Assembly: GCA_977017575.1 (NCBI GenBank)
Contig: CDRNVI010000071.1
Location: 62,001 to 126,000 of the forward strand
DNA length: 64,000 nt
Direction: 5' to 3'
From: Paramoeba atlantica
Lineage: Eukaryota > Discosea
The position numbers were made by a program, and so were the translations under genes. Below the pieces are notes generated by a model. The model saw only the letters and a program-made list of their open reading frames with translations, ran no database searches and was not told where the DNA came from. Positions 49,621 to 59,113 of this stretch are shown here, piece by piece (position 1 is the first letter of the stretch; every line of letters starts with the position of its first letter).

Positions 49621-51300
49621 TCACCCATAATAATTCACCATGGGTTTTCCTAAAACGGTAATCCCGACCGCTTTTTTGTACGCGATCTCCTCATCCGCGT
49701 CAAAGTGGTCCAGACACCAGTCCCCGGAGATCCCCCGGTTATCGGTGTTGACAAAAAGAGACGCCTCCTTGTGTTTAGCAAAAATGCGCTTGAGAGGGAC
49801 TTCATAGTTCGCGGTGCCAAAAATAAGGTCCGGATCCACACAGGATTGGTTCCGTAGCCGAAGTAAAGTCTCGGAGGCCTTCTCACGTTTACTCCCGACC
49901 AAGGCCTCGTTGGGGGGAACGCTTTCTGAAAATGTCGGAACAGAATAGGTGAAGGAAACGTGAGTTTCGGAAGATTCTGAGGCCGGATGGGTCGCATGTG
50001 ATGAGGCATGGAGCTTATCAGATTCAGCTGTGGCATTCGTTGAGACCACAACCTCTTCCTTCTTTTTTCGTTCCAATTCTTGTGTCTCATGGGACGCTTC
50101 AGGAAACAGTGATCGTACCGTTCGATCGGCATTCGAACTCTTTGGGAGGAGGGGTTCGATCGCAGTGTCCTCTGCGGGGAAAAGAAACGAGGGAAGAAAG
50201 GAGTGCGCCAAATTTCGTTTCACAGGATCAACTCCCGATTTATCTGTGTCGGGATGGCTTGATGGTAGCTGTGCGACAGGTTCCTCTCTCTGTGTGGTTT
50301 TGTTGGAAATAGAATCGGTAGAAATTGCACTCGAAGGCAATAAATTTTGTTCTCCCTGCCTTTGGGAAACATACGCCGAGTGCGTTTCCTTCTCCCTTGT
50401 TGTTGCCCCCATAACTTGTTTTTCTGTCGTTGAATGACTCAACTCCGACACATTCTTCTGCGTGTCTTCCGTTTCTGCACTTTTTGAAAACGCAGGGGCT
50501 TGACTTCTTGGCATGTTTCGCACACCCGAGTTCGCTCGGGACGTAGACACCGCTGGGGAAACCGAAACATACGACGTCCCGGGCCCTACATGAGCTCCTT
50601 TGTCGTTTTCTCCCTCTCCTCCCCCCCCTTCTCGATTCCGACCCCTTTCGGAGAGGTTCGGAAGCGTTTCCTTTTCTCTTCGATGCTGGGAGAGACTTGC
50701 GCTTTTTTTGTAGCCCTGAGCAAGAATGCCTTTCTCCGCAGGCTGTGGAGAAGACAGCGGAACAGGGGAGGGAAGCGTACGTGGAAATGGAGCGTTTGAC
50801 TTTGTGCTGATATTTCGCTCCGGAAGAAGCGTACGTGGGGGCACGGACGAAGGCACAGCAACCGCAGCAGCAGCAGAAGAAGAAACAGAAGTCGAGATAC
50901 CACTCGAGGGAGAGGGCATGCTTTTTCCCGGGGGTGGGATTTTATGCCCCCCAAGCCGTGTCGTGGAGGGGGAAAGCGTTGTGATGGGATTCGTGCGCGT
51001 ACTTCCGACAGTATTTCCCGCGAGCTGCGAACTCGAACCCCCGGAGGGGTTTTGTAACTGCTGGAGTGTCTTGGTGATATTCTTCTGTACCGTAGGGACG
51101 GGACGTCGGGCGATTTGCTCCAGTGCGGACAGAGAAGGGGGGTAGGCGAACTCAGGGTGAAGGTTACAGGTGGGTCGAGGGGGGAGGGAAGAGGAGGGTT
51201 CTCCCATTAATATGCGGAACGCGAGATCCTCGGTGTCCGCCTCGTCGCACCAGAAAGCAGTGGCAGTGGAGGCAGAGGCGGGTAGGGTAGGCTCTGTCAT
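49621..51300 (-). CDS. Hypothetical Ser/Pro-rich protein with conserved-looking ends
   Basis: 559 residues from the ATG at 51300; the frame is open two codons further, to a TTG. The first 60 residues (AFWCDEADTEDLAFRILMGE) and the last 90 (LRLRNQSCVDPDLIFGTANYEVPLKR, NTDNRGISGDWCLDHFDADEEIAYKKAVGI) look folded. The middle is Ser/Thr/Pro-rich and disordered. It ends in MVNYYG. No family is recognised. Same strand and spacing as its neighbours, with a pyrimidine-rich leader. Confidence 0.6.
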   Translation of the reverse strand: MTEPTLPASASTATAFWCDEADTEDLAFRILMGEPSSSLPPRPTCNLHPEFAYPPSLSALEQIARRPVPTVQKNITKTLQQLQNPSGGSSSQLAGNTVGSTRTNPITTLSPSTTRLGGHKIPPPGKSMPSPSSGISTSVSSSAAAAVAVPSSVPPRTLLPERNISTKSNAPFPRTLPSPVPLSSPQPAEKGILAQGYKKSASLSQHRREKETLPNLSERGRNREGGGGEGENDKGAHVGPGTSYVSVSPAVSTSRANSGVRNMPRSQAPAFSKSAETEDTQKNVSELSHSTTEKQVMGATTREKETHSAYVSQRQGEQNLLPSSAISTDSISNKTTQREEPVAQLPSSHPDTDKSGVDPVKRNLAHSFLPSFLFPAEDTAIEPLLPKSSNADRTVRSLFPEASHETQELERKKKEEVVVSTNATAESDKLHASSHATHPASESSETHVSFTYSVPTFSESVPPNEALVGSKREKASETLLRLRNQSCVDPDLIFGTANYEVPLKRIFAKHKEASLFVNTDNRGISGDWCLDHFDADEEIAYKKAVGITVLGKPMVNYYG

Positions 51301-51717
51301 GTGCAATGATAGGGAGGGGCTTTCTTTTGTGTCAAGTTCGGTGGGTGTGCTTCAGTTTAAGGGGAAAGTGAAGGGGTTGGGATAAAGGAATGTGGAGAAA
51401 AAGAATAAAAACCGTGTAAAAAATATGTGTAGCGATAAATAACATCAAGTCATAGTTCTTGTACAATTTTTAGAGATAAGAAAGGAATTTAAGCACCAAT
51501 TTCAATAGAATGCTCTTTACAAATCTCCAAAGCCTACTTCTGGCCTTACTTGTTAAATAATACGCCAGCTCAAGAATTTTCTTCCTCTTACTTCTTACTT
51601 AGAATACTTTTCCCTTCTTTGCATCTTTCTTGTCTTCTGTCTTGAAAAGCGATCCAGAAATTGAAAATACAAAGGAGGTTACAAAAGAAAAGAACCCAGA
51701 CCAGGGACTTTCCCCCA
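51301..51717. other. Intergenic spacer, nothing recognised
   Basis: Leader of the preceding gene and 3' side of the ribosomal protein gene. AT-rich in the middle; no repeat or RNA signature seen. Confidence 0.4.
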
Positions 51718-52332
51718 CTAACGGTAGCGCCACATACGCACCGTCTTGTTGCGCTTCCACGCGGCATGCACACTGGGGCGCAGCTTGTTGGCCTTCGAGC
51801 CCTTTGCCCGTAGCCCACGGTGCTTGCGACCGGCAGAGGTGAGACCACGTTGCTCTCTTCGCTTTTGCGTGGGCTTACAAATCCAGTTAATCTGGGGATC
51901 TTCCCGAATGTTCTTCCGCATCGGGTCAACGCAAATCACCTCAAACCACTGGAACGTGGCGTCCTGGTTGCTCCAGTAACTGTTTAAAATGCGAAGATTA
52001 CCAAACTTGTTTCCGACACGCTGTTCCGCAACCACGCGGCTGTTCTTAACCAGTTTACGTCCCAGAACACCTGCGGTCTTGGGCTTTCCGTACGTGATGC
52101 CACGGTGCACCGGCTTCTTTCGCCCCCCTCGGCGGATACGCACGCGGAAGAGGCAGTACCCCGCCTTGCGTTTGTACCCCAGCCGGCGAGCCTTCTCCGG
52201 ACGTGTGGATCGGGTGAGAGGGATGATACGGTGCTGGTGGCGGTACTCCCAGGCCCGGAGACGCTGGAGGTAAGTCATCACGTCACTGCCCTTCTTGCGC
52301 CACAGCTCGTTCATGTAAGTGTAAGCTCCCAT
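51718..52332 (-). CDS. RPL15: Large-subunit ribosomal protein L15 (eL15)
   Basis: 204 residues, the exact eukaryotic eL15 length. The ends [18 protein letters not shown] and the C-terminal [13 protein letters not shown] are conserved, as are [40 protein letters not shown] and [13 protein letters not shown]. The protein binds 25S/28S rRNA in the large subunit. The leader on the coding strand is a long pyrimidine tract followed by an AG near the ATG, as expected for a strongly expressed trans-spliced gene. A clean, unambiguous marker gene. Confidence 0.97.
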   Translation of the reverse strand: MGAYTYMNELWRKKGSDVMTYLQRLRAWEYRHQHRIIPLTRSTRPEKARRLGYKRKAGYCLFRVRIRRGGRKKPVHRGITYGKPKTAGVLGRKLVKNSRVVAEQRVGNKFGNLRILNSYWSNQDATFQWFEVICVDPMRKNIREDPQINWICKPTQKRREQRGLTSAGRKHRGLRAKGSKANKLRPSVHAAWKRNKTVRMWRYR

Positions 52333-52532
52333 GGGAGTCCGCTCAGTTGCAGTGGGTAGATGAGAAAAGAAAAAAAGAAATCTAGAGCAAAATGTTGGAA
52401 AACGGTTTGGTAGGTGGAACGCAAGTTTGAGTAAAAAATCAATTCAACCAAAAAAAAGAGTATGCGTCGTTCTCGAGCTTTGTTACAACTCAAAAAAATA
52501 TTTACAAAAAAACTTACCACATTTCTCCCCCC

Positions 52533-53513
52533 TCACCCCTTCGTCATCCGAAACTCATAAATAAAATACCCCACCACACTTAACAACAACACCCCACACA
52601 GCACGGTCAACAACACCGTGTGGGGCCTTCTGGTGTGGACCAAAACCCGGGTCCTCTCCCGGACCTCCCCCACCTCCCTGCCCCGTTTCTCCAGCACCCC
52701 CTGGGTGGCCTCCGCCATCCTCCCCGAGGCCACGACCTCCTCCCCCAGGGAGCGGGCGTGCTCCCCGAGGGTACGCACCCCCGCGAGCAGCCGGCTGAGG
52801 TTCGCGTGGATCTCCTGGTCCGCCTGATCCAGGCGGGAGGCCGTGCCGCGGAGTTCCCTGTCGGTGGACAGGCGAACCGGGAGGGGGGGAGAGGGCCCCG
52901 AGGGGGCTGGGAGCGGGGAGGTGAGGAACTCATGAAGCTTTGTGGTTGTGGTATTCGTATGGGTCGTGGGGAGGGACCCTGTGGAAGGGGGTGGGAGGGT
53001 TTTGGAAAGCAACCCGGTGGCACGGGTTTGCTCGTCGTGTTGGAGGGATTGGAGCTCGTTGCGGATCCGGGTGTAGAGGTTGGCACGTTGGAGGAGTAGG
53101 GACTCGAGGGCGGCGATACGTCCGGTGCGGAGGTTTTGTTTTTCCATTTTGTTGCGAATTTGACGTTCCTCTTCTTGGAAGGCGAGGGAGAGGGTGTGGG
53201 ATCGGGTGGAGATGTCTTGTAACGATTTACGTATCTCTTGGGAGAGTTTAATACAGGGTAACTCGTTGGAACGTCCTTTGTGGACCAAAAGGTTGCGCTC
53301 TTCTAAACGCTCACGTAAAGTGGACATGTCGGTAAGAAGGGTGTTCGCGACAAGAATAAGATTATCTTCCGTCAGCGTAACGCGGTGTTCATTCGCCTTG
53401 TCCTTTGAAGACGAAACGCTTTGATCACTACTGTGGTTGTCCAGCGAGATCCCAATGTTTTGCTGTAACGTCTCCAGACGGGTCAGACATTCTGTAAGAA
53501 TGACAGAGGACAT
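52533..53513 (-). CDS. Tail-anchored coiled-coil protein, SNARE-like (Sec20/Use1 type?)
   Basis: 326 residues from the ATG at 53513; the open frame extends seven codons to a GTG. The N-terminal half is helical with heptad-like leucines (CLTRLETLQQNIGISL, LLTDMSTLRERLEERNLL). The centre is Pro/Ser-rich. Then a helix like a SNARE core appears (ELRGTASRLDQADQEIHANLSRLLAGVRTL) with a following heptad stretch. A single membrane segment (VLLTVLCGVLLLSVVGYFIYEF) ends the protein. N-terminal helices, SNARE-like helix and C-terminal anchor resemble the ER SNAREs Sec20 and Use1 or Golgi Gos-type proteins. I cannot place it more exactly. Confidence 0.5.
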   Translation of the reverse strand: MSSVILTECLTRLETLQQNIGISLDNHSSDQSVSSSKDKANEHRVTLTEDNLILVANTLLTDMSTLRERLEERNLLVHKGRSNELPCIKLSQEIRKSLQDISTRSHTLSLAFQEEERQIRNKMEKQNLRTGRIAALESLLLQRANLYTRIRNELQSLQHDEQTRATGLLSKTLPPPSTGSLPTTHTNTTTTKLHEFLTSPLPAPSGPSPPLPVRLSTDRELRGTASRLDQADQEIHANLSRLLAGVRTLGEHARSLGEEVVASGRMAEATQGVLEKRGREVGEVRERTRVLVHTRRPHTVLLTVLCGVLLLSVVGYFIYEFRMTKG

Positions 53514-54487
53514 GAGCCGTAGGCCAGGTAACACGTATCTAGCGCGTGAACAGCATCAAACCAATATTATAAAAGGTGAACATATTTACACTTTCTAAGC
53601 ATTTTCAATATCAATGGTTGTGTAGTTACACTTCCCTCAACAGTGATAAATCAAGAGCAACACAACACAGAGGGGACAATAATATGTACATCTACATGGT
53701 ACATCTGTATATTGGATGAGACCGATGTCGCCGAGGTTACAAATTGCGTTCCAGAACATTGGATCTCGGGCGAGTAAACAATACAAATACAACTGTTGCA
53801 ACAGCTTCAATGGAGAATAGTAAACGGCTTTTCGTTTTTTAAACATCCAGGTACTGCCAGATACTGGAAGGTATCTCCAGGATTTTATTTTACACATTAC
53901 ACTGCCGCCTAGTATGATTGAGTTTTTAACTATTTGCCAATAAACTGAATACTGTACCTCCATAGTTATCTGTCACACGGCAACCCCCCTAGTTATCTGT
54001 CACTTTTTGGCCGTTCAGTTTTTTTCGTTATCGACTACCCCTCTAGTTATCTGTCACACGTCATCCACCCGCTAGTTAATTGTCACCTTTTTAATCTTTT
54101 TCAAAAAGGCGAAAGTTTCAATTCCTTACTTCTCAGTTTGAAAGTGAATGGTGATGCGTAGGGAGAAAAGAAAGAAATGGACAGACAGGAACCTTTTCCC
54201 GAAAAGCAGTGACAGATAACTAGAGGGGGTACAGTATCTTGCGAGAATGAGTCCATCGTGCGAAATCTCTTCTCGAGGATTCTTTTTCAATTCTCTCAAG
54301 GGAATTGCTATACAATACTTGAAGGACCCCAATTTTTCCTTTTTCGAACAGGTACTACGTCCAGACATTGCCAGATACTGCCACTAACCTCGAGATACGG
54401 CCAGTGACAAACTTAAATCAATGTTACACAATTGCAGGACTCATTCATCTAAAGAATCTGGAGGCACAAAACTCACCCAAGATATTT
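53514..54487. other. Intergenic stretch with a MITE
   Basis: Outside the MITE at 53950-54236, no gene is supported. Phrases such as tactgccagatactg occur at 53853 and 54373 on either side of the MITE. Confidence 0.45.
53950..54236. mobile_element. 287-bp MITE with repeated CTAGTTATCTGTCAC
   Basis: The left end tactgtacctccatagttat and the right end (reverse) tactgtaccccctctagtta are inverted repeats, starting and ending with TA. The motif tagttatctgtcac occurs four times near the left end (53973, 54000, 54042, then a variant tagttaattgtcac at 54076). These could be subterminal transposase-binding sites. No coding capacity. Confidence 0.7.
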
Positions 54488-55291
54488 TCAAAAATCTGGA
54501 GCAAAATCATAGACGTTTTTCATCTTTTGAGGATGATAACGCACTCCTGGGGGAAGTGCACCTTCAGGGAGAAATCCGGTAAAAAAATTATCCTCCACAT
54601 ACAGTAATGTAGCATGTGGATTCGACAAACCCGATTCAATACATTTTTTGTCCTCACAATATCTTATGCAGAGAAAATTCTCAAGATCCAGTATCCCGGT
54701 GAACTCATTTCTTCCTAAATGAAGACCACGAAGGGAGTGCGGTAGGTAACCCACTGTGATTTCCCCCGACAGATTGTTGTCTTGCAAAACCAATGACTCC
54801 AAGGTGTCAGGCAGATAGCCTAGATCTACTGGCCCCGAGAACACATTAGACCAAAGATTTAAACGCCGCATCCCACGTCGGAGTTCCCCAAGGTTTAAGG
54901 AACCAGAGTGTTTGTTTGTACGGAGGGAAAGTACAGTCATGCTGGTGGGAAGACCCCCAAGTTCCAACTCTCCTCCAAGAAGTCCACGATGATATTCACA
55001 GTAAAGCTCTTGGACTGTATTCGGGAGAAACTTCCAGCTCATATTTCCCGAGATCTGTCCCAAATTTTCGTAGTTCCATGTGATATGAGTAACTTGTCTT
55101 GCTGCATCGCAGCGAACACCGTCCCACGCGCACGGTGAGACTTGTTCAGTCGAACACAAACATACTGTCCGTTGCAAGACCCACGAGGGACTTTTTTCCC
55201 AAAGATGTTCAATAATCCGTGACATAAGACACTCTTGGGGAAGTAGTGTATTGTCCACTCTACCGCGCCGCAGGGGTATTTTCTCGTTCAT
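54488..55291 (-). CDS. LRR family member 8
   Basis: 267 residues from the ATG at 55291. The open frame continues upstream to a TTG at 55408 through a hydrophobic run (FYRLIPFLICFSRFCYYSVF), but it contains no ATG. It carries LLPQECLM (as in member 1), a cap (CAWDGVRCD), and LRRs such as FSGPVDLGYLPDTLESLVLQDNNLSG. One repeat is expanded by a Cys-containing insertion (CIRYCEDKKCIESG). It ends in PQKMKN, like member 1. If the ATG at 55291 is used the signal peptide is lost, so either the start is upstream with a non-AUG codon or the gene is decaying. Confidence 0.75.
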   Translation of the reverse strand: MNEKIPLRRGRVDNTLLPQECLMSRIIEHLWEKSPSWVLQRTVCLCSTEQVSPCAWDGVRCDAARQVTHITWNYENLGQISGNMSWKFLPNTVQELYCEYHRGLLGGELELGGLPTSMTVLSLRTNKHSGSLNLGELRRGMRRLNLWSNVFSGPVDLGYLPDTLESLVLQDNNLSGEITVGYLPHSLRGLHLGRNEFTGILDLENFLCIRYCEDKKCIESGLSNPHATLLYVEDNFFTGFLPEGALPPGVRYHPQKMKNVYDFAPDF

Positions 55292-56331
55292 GACATTTGA
55301 GCACTGAGATACAAATACACTGTAATAACAAAATCTTGAAAAACAAATAAGAAAAGGTATTAAACGGTAAAAACTTACTGAAATGTGCGAGTTCTGTATA
55401 GGAAGCAATTTTTAAGGTGTAATGCTTGACTACCCCGCAGGGGGGAGGAACAAGAGTGGCTTTTTTCCAACACTTGAGGACTTTGTAAGAAGCTTCTTGT
55501 TCACGTAAATTTTCCTGAGAAATCTTCAGCTGATCAATAAAATTCCTGCGTTACATACCAAGTGTAAAATCACCTGAAGGCGTTAGCGTGCGCGGACGCC
55601 AGGTACACCTTACTAACTTTGATAATGACTTTGGTAAGATGAGAGAGCATGAATGTTCCCGTATGTGCCCCTTTTGTACCCAGCTTTCATAACTCGGTTC
55701 GAAAATATTGTAGCCTTGGAACTGGAAGCTCCGAAAAGGCCTACAGGCCGCGCCATTTTTTTCATTGACGAAGACATGCAGCATAATGACACTGACCCTG
55801 TACTTGTCGATTTAACGATATCGCGCGTTTTCCGAATAAAATGATACATGTATTTCAACCGGCTGATCAATTCATTCTTTCTGGGCTCAAAAAGCGTTCT
55901 ATTGAATTCCACAATGACGATATTTATCGAAAATTTACTCTCACGGATTTTATTGCCAGTGGTATCCAATGACTTTACGTGTACCGTTTGAAACGCCAGT
56001 GTGTCAATTTTGTTACGATCTACAAACTTGTCTAATTGGTAAACTAAAATTATCATCGTGAATCGTGTGGTAGAACACAATATGCATCAGGCGCTGGATT
56101 TCGACGAAGCAAGCAACCACTTGCAACATGACAGCCGACTCAAACGAAGTTATTAAACCCTTGAAGAAGAGTCATCGTTCGGCAAGGAGCTTATTTCGAA
56201 TTTTACGTATCCTACGTATGTCACGAATTTACTTTTTACGGAAGGCGTACGTAATACACCGAAATTTGGGTATCTTAGTGACTTCTTTGTCTGCTGATTG
56301 GTCGATTTTGAATAACCATGAAAAATTCATT
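55292..56331. other. Intergenic stretch, one unassigned open frame
   Basis: Several AG acceptors follow a T-rich tract at 55292-55380, upstream of LRR member 8. A minus-strand open stretch (55613-56080) of 155 codons has no recognised domain and a composition unlike its neighbours; I do not support it as a gene. Confidence 0.35.
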
Positions 56332-57030
56332 TCACATGATCGCATGAATTAAGACACAGAGAAGCATGACACTAAGCACAACAAGTACACCTGGCGAGAC
56401 AACTTCTGAGCGCTCCAAATCGGCGTAAAGAAACTTAATATTGTGTTCTTCTGGAAAAATAAAGACATTGTTTCCAAAAAGGGTTAGCACCTTTAGTCGT
56501 GGGGGTGCATGTAACAAATTTACCATGCCAGTAAATTTATTGTGGTGTAAAGCAAGTCGGGACAACGATGAAGGAAGGCCAAACAATTGAATTGACCCGC
56601 CAAAAAAGTTGTGCGGTGCTTCCAAGTTAACCATGTTGGAAGGAAGCATTGAGAGAGAAAGTGCCCCATAGAAACGATTGTGAGACACGTCCAGGCTGCG
56701 GAGGCCTTGTGGAAGTAGCTCACAGGGAAGCTCACCTTGTAGCTGATGCTTAGAGAGGGCAATATAAACCACATTAGGTGGCAGAGCATCCCAGCGTGGT
56801 ACCCCTGTAAGAGTAGGAACTCCCGGTGACCCATTTCCAGGTTCGTGCTGCCACATCAGTGTGATTACCCCATCGTGGCTCCTAATGCCCTTCCAGTGAG
56901 AAAGAGGAATGCATGACTTCCAACTTTCAACCTCCTGCAATCTATAGGTAAGGTTGGAAATAAACATAGCGAACTGCTCTTCAATGAGCAGCGGGGATAG
57001 TCGAGCCTTTGCGAGACGAGAAGCATGCAT
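56332..57030 (-). CDS. LRR family member 9, short and membrane-anchored
   Basis: 232 residues. The leader motif is reduced (LSPLLIEEQFAMFI) and the cap is degenerate (CIPLSHWKGIRSHDGV, second Cys lost). About five LRRs follow, e.g. FYGALSLSMLPSNMVNLEAPHNFFGG. A C-terminal membrane segment (VLVVLSVMLLCVLIHAIM) ends the protein. No N-terminal signal peptide is visible. It is the most diverged member here; like member 5 it keeps an anchor at the C-terminus. Could be a decaying gene, although the frame is clean. Confidence 0.7.
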   Translation of the reverse strand: MHASRLAKARLSPLLIEEQFAMFISNLTYRLQEVESWKSCIPLSHWKGIRSHDGVITLMWQHEPGNGSPGVPTLTGVPRWDALPPNVVYIALSKHQLQGELPCELLPQGLRSLDVSHNRFYGALSLSMLPSNMVNLEAPHNFFGGSIQLFGLPSSLSRLALHHNKFTGMVNLLHAPPRLKVLTLFGNNVFIFPEEHNIKFLYADLERSEVVSPGVLVVLSVMLLCVLIHAIM

Positions 57031-57473
57031 AAAAAATACGTAGTCTTCGAAAGAGATCTAGTGTTTGACAACGTAGCTCCAGCATGGAAAGCTGACTATT
57101 TAAGAGGTAACTTGCAATTTAAACAGAGGAAATTTTGCAGGTCTGGGATGTCTTACTTACATTAGTTACTCTTAAGCACCCAATTATCTATTCTTCGGAA
57201 ACGGTGCTTGGGAAGTATCAGGCCATGACACCATTCAAAATTTCGTGTCCAAACCGCCCTTCCCTTGGCGTTTACAGTATGCAGTGTCCAACACCACATG
57301 AACAAAAGGAGCGATGCGTTCTCTGCCTCGAAGATGGAGTTATTGAAGGTACTGAGAGCAAGATCAAGGTGTTGTATTTAGAGGGAGAAGGTGCAGTAAT
57401 TTAGAGGGAAGTTCGCTGAAGTATAGTTCCTCTGAAAGCACATTTTTTTGAAGGTCTAGCACGAGTAAATTTC
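57031..57473. other. Intergenic spacer, nothing recognised
   Basis: A plus-strand open stretch at 57135-57404 overlaps it but shows no domain. No repeat or RNA gene was found. Confidence 0.35.
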
Positions 57474-58376
57474 TCATTTGCTACTATATTGCATGAGAAG
57501 CCGATGCTTTCTTGCTTCTAATTCTTTCTTTTCCTGAGCTTCATGTTTTTGCTTTTCTTCTTCCATTTCGTGTCGGGCTTGTCGCGCCTTTTCTTCGGCT
57601 TCTTTTTCTATTCGACAAAGTTCTGTTTCCTCCTCCGTTGAGTACACCCCATAGTACTCAGGAGAAAAATGGCGGCGCAGAGGTGGGGCAAGTAGTGCTG
57701 AAAAGGGCAACCTATCTCGACTTTTGTGGCATATCCCCATTTTTTCTGTTCCGGATAAAGCATCAACATTCGTTGAATCTGCACAGACCTTCACTTTCTT
57801 CTGTTTATCTATGGTGACAAATTCTTGACCTATTTCGTGTTCATGAAAACCTGAGGAATCGCTGCTCGACTCGACTGATGAATCCGAATCTTCCGTTTGA
57901 CTAATACCTGTGTAAAGTGCATCTGTTGCTTCTGGTGTGGCATATTCTGCATGCTTCACAGTCGCAGCTTTTGTAACTTTAATTGGGCGCTGATAAGCCC
58001 CAAAATACTGATACTTTTTACGCGACAAGGAAGTTGCGCCGTTGGTAGATCGTGCCAGGAGACGATCCCTCAACATGATATCTCGATTAATCTCATCGTT
58101 GAGCGTTTTTAGTCGCGAAGGAGGTAGTGTGCTATCTTGTATTTCAGATAAAAGCGCAGCAATGTGTTGATTCAACACTGCAGCTGCTTTTTTGGCTTCT
58201 TCCGAAGAACAAATATCCGGATTCAACTTTTGCACCGATGTGAACGTAAATGCCGCTGTTTCATCTGTGATCCCCGATTTCGCTTTCGCCGTATGGAACA
58301 GATTGAGAGATTGGGCAGAGCGTTGTGCATTGCGGGATAAAGTACCGCGTAATTCATTGAGTTCAAGAGATGACAT
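57474..58376 (-). CDS. ISY1: ISY1-like pre-mRNA splicing factor
   Basis: 300 residues. Residues 10-30 (LSRNAQRSAQSLNLFHTAK) and about 85-140 (LLSEIQDSTLPPSRLKTLNDEINRDIMLRDRLLAR, KKYQYFGAYQRP) match the ISY1 family, in which RNAEKAM..L.RF, L..FRIRDLNDEINKL...K..WE.RI and Y.YFGAA are conserved. ISY1 is part of the Prp19-associated complex in the active spliceosome and helps catalysis. The rest is acidic and Ser-rich, ending in a Glu/Lys-rich coiled coil (EEKARQARHEMEEEKQ). In an organism that mainly trans-splices this factor would act there too. Similarity is clear in two short blocks only. Confidence 0.7.
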   Translation of the reverse strand: MSSLELNELRGTLSRNAQRSAQSLNLFHTAKAKSGITDETAAFTFTSVQKLNPDICSSEEAKKAAAVLNQHIAALLSEIQDSTLPPSRLKTLNDEINRDIMLRDRLLARSTNGATSLSRKKYQYFGAYQRPIKVTKAATVKHAEYATPEATDALYTGISQTEDSDSSVESSSDSSGFHEHEIGQEFVTIDKQKKVKVCADSTNVDALSGTEKMGICHKSRDRLPFSALLAPPLRRHFSPEYYGVYSTEEETELCRIEKEAEEKARQARHEMEEEKQKHEAQEKKELEARKHRLLMQYSSK

Positions 58377-58516
58377 TATAAAAAAATACTTTACAACGAA
58401 ATCAGTCTAGCGATAATATGAATTAATCAAAGACTTACTTACTACGCCTCGTACTACTGATGTTACAAAAAATCAGCAATAGTTCAAACACTTATTAAAT
58501 AACAACGAGTCTGAAC

Positions 58517-58864
58517 TTATGAGACGTATTCTGTTAGACCAGTCACCCTCACGCACTGATTAAACGCCTTCATGATAAAAGAGCACGAATTGGGGTCCAT
58601 AATGTTTTGTTGCATGCATGCTTGTAACATACAGGCCATAGGCTGACACTGAGGTGCGGGCTCTCCTTTTTGTCGACCAAGAATAGGCACCAAAGAGTGA
58701 TACGAAGAACTTTCTCGCCAATTCTTAACGCAGAGAAGAAATGCGTCCTGTTGCTCGACACAAGGTTGTGTGGCATGTTTTTTAAACGGCGTCTTCTGCA
58801 GACATTCTACCCAAAGGGATGATTCCGTAGAACAGACTTGCGCCTTGTCCTCTTCAGTCATCAT
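58517..58864 (-). CDS. Double CHCH (twin CX9C) mitochondrial protein, NDUFA8-like
   Basis: 115 residues with two complete twin-CX9C domains. The first pairs C11-X9-C21 with C35-X9-C45. The second pairs C73-X9-C83 with C94-X9-C104; the spacings are exact. Each domain is a helical hairpin held by two disulfides, imported through the Mia40 relay into the mitochondrial intermembrane space. A tandem pair in one short protein is the layout of the complex I subunit NDUFA8 (PGIV), so a respiratory-complex subunit or assembly factor is likely. Start is the first of two ATGs. The gene sits between the ISY1-like gene and a putative mitochondrial protein. Confidence 0.75.
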   Translation of the reverse strand: MMTEEDKAQVCSTESSLWVECLQKTPFKKHATQPCVEQQDAFLLCVKNWRESSSYHSLVPILGRQKGEPAPQCQPMACMLQACMQQNIMDPNSCSFIMKAFNQCVRVTGLTEYVS

Positions 58865-59113
58865 TTTGGTATTCGATGTTTTCCTTGCATACCTGCCAGC
58901 ACCTTAGAACATTTGATTGATATAGAAAAAAGCAGAAAAAATGCTTAGAAAGAAACACAATAAGATGATTTCCAGGTTTTTGACAAAAACTATAAAAAAA
59001 TGAACACTCGTTGAAAAGCATTCACAATTTTCTAAGGTCGACATAAAGTTTTTTTTGACAACGTGAGTTTGCGACTGACAACGAATAGTCCCCTTGAAGA
59101 CCCAGTTCAGACA

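Noticed and set aside
55613-56080. A 155-codon minus-strand frame
   Set aside because: Composition unlike the neighbours, no recognisable fold, no clear leader.
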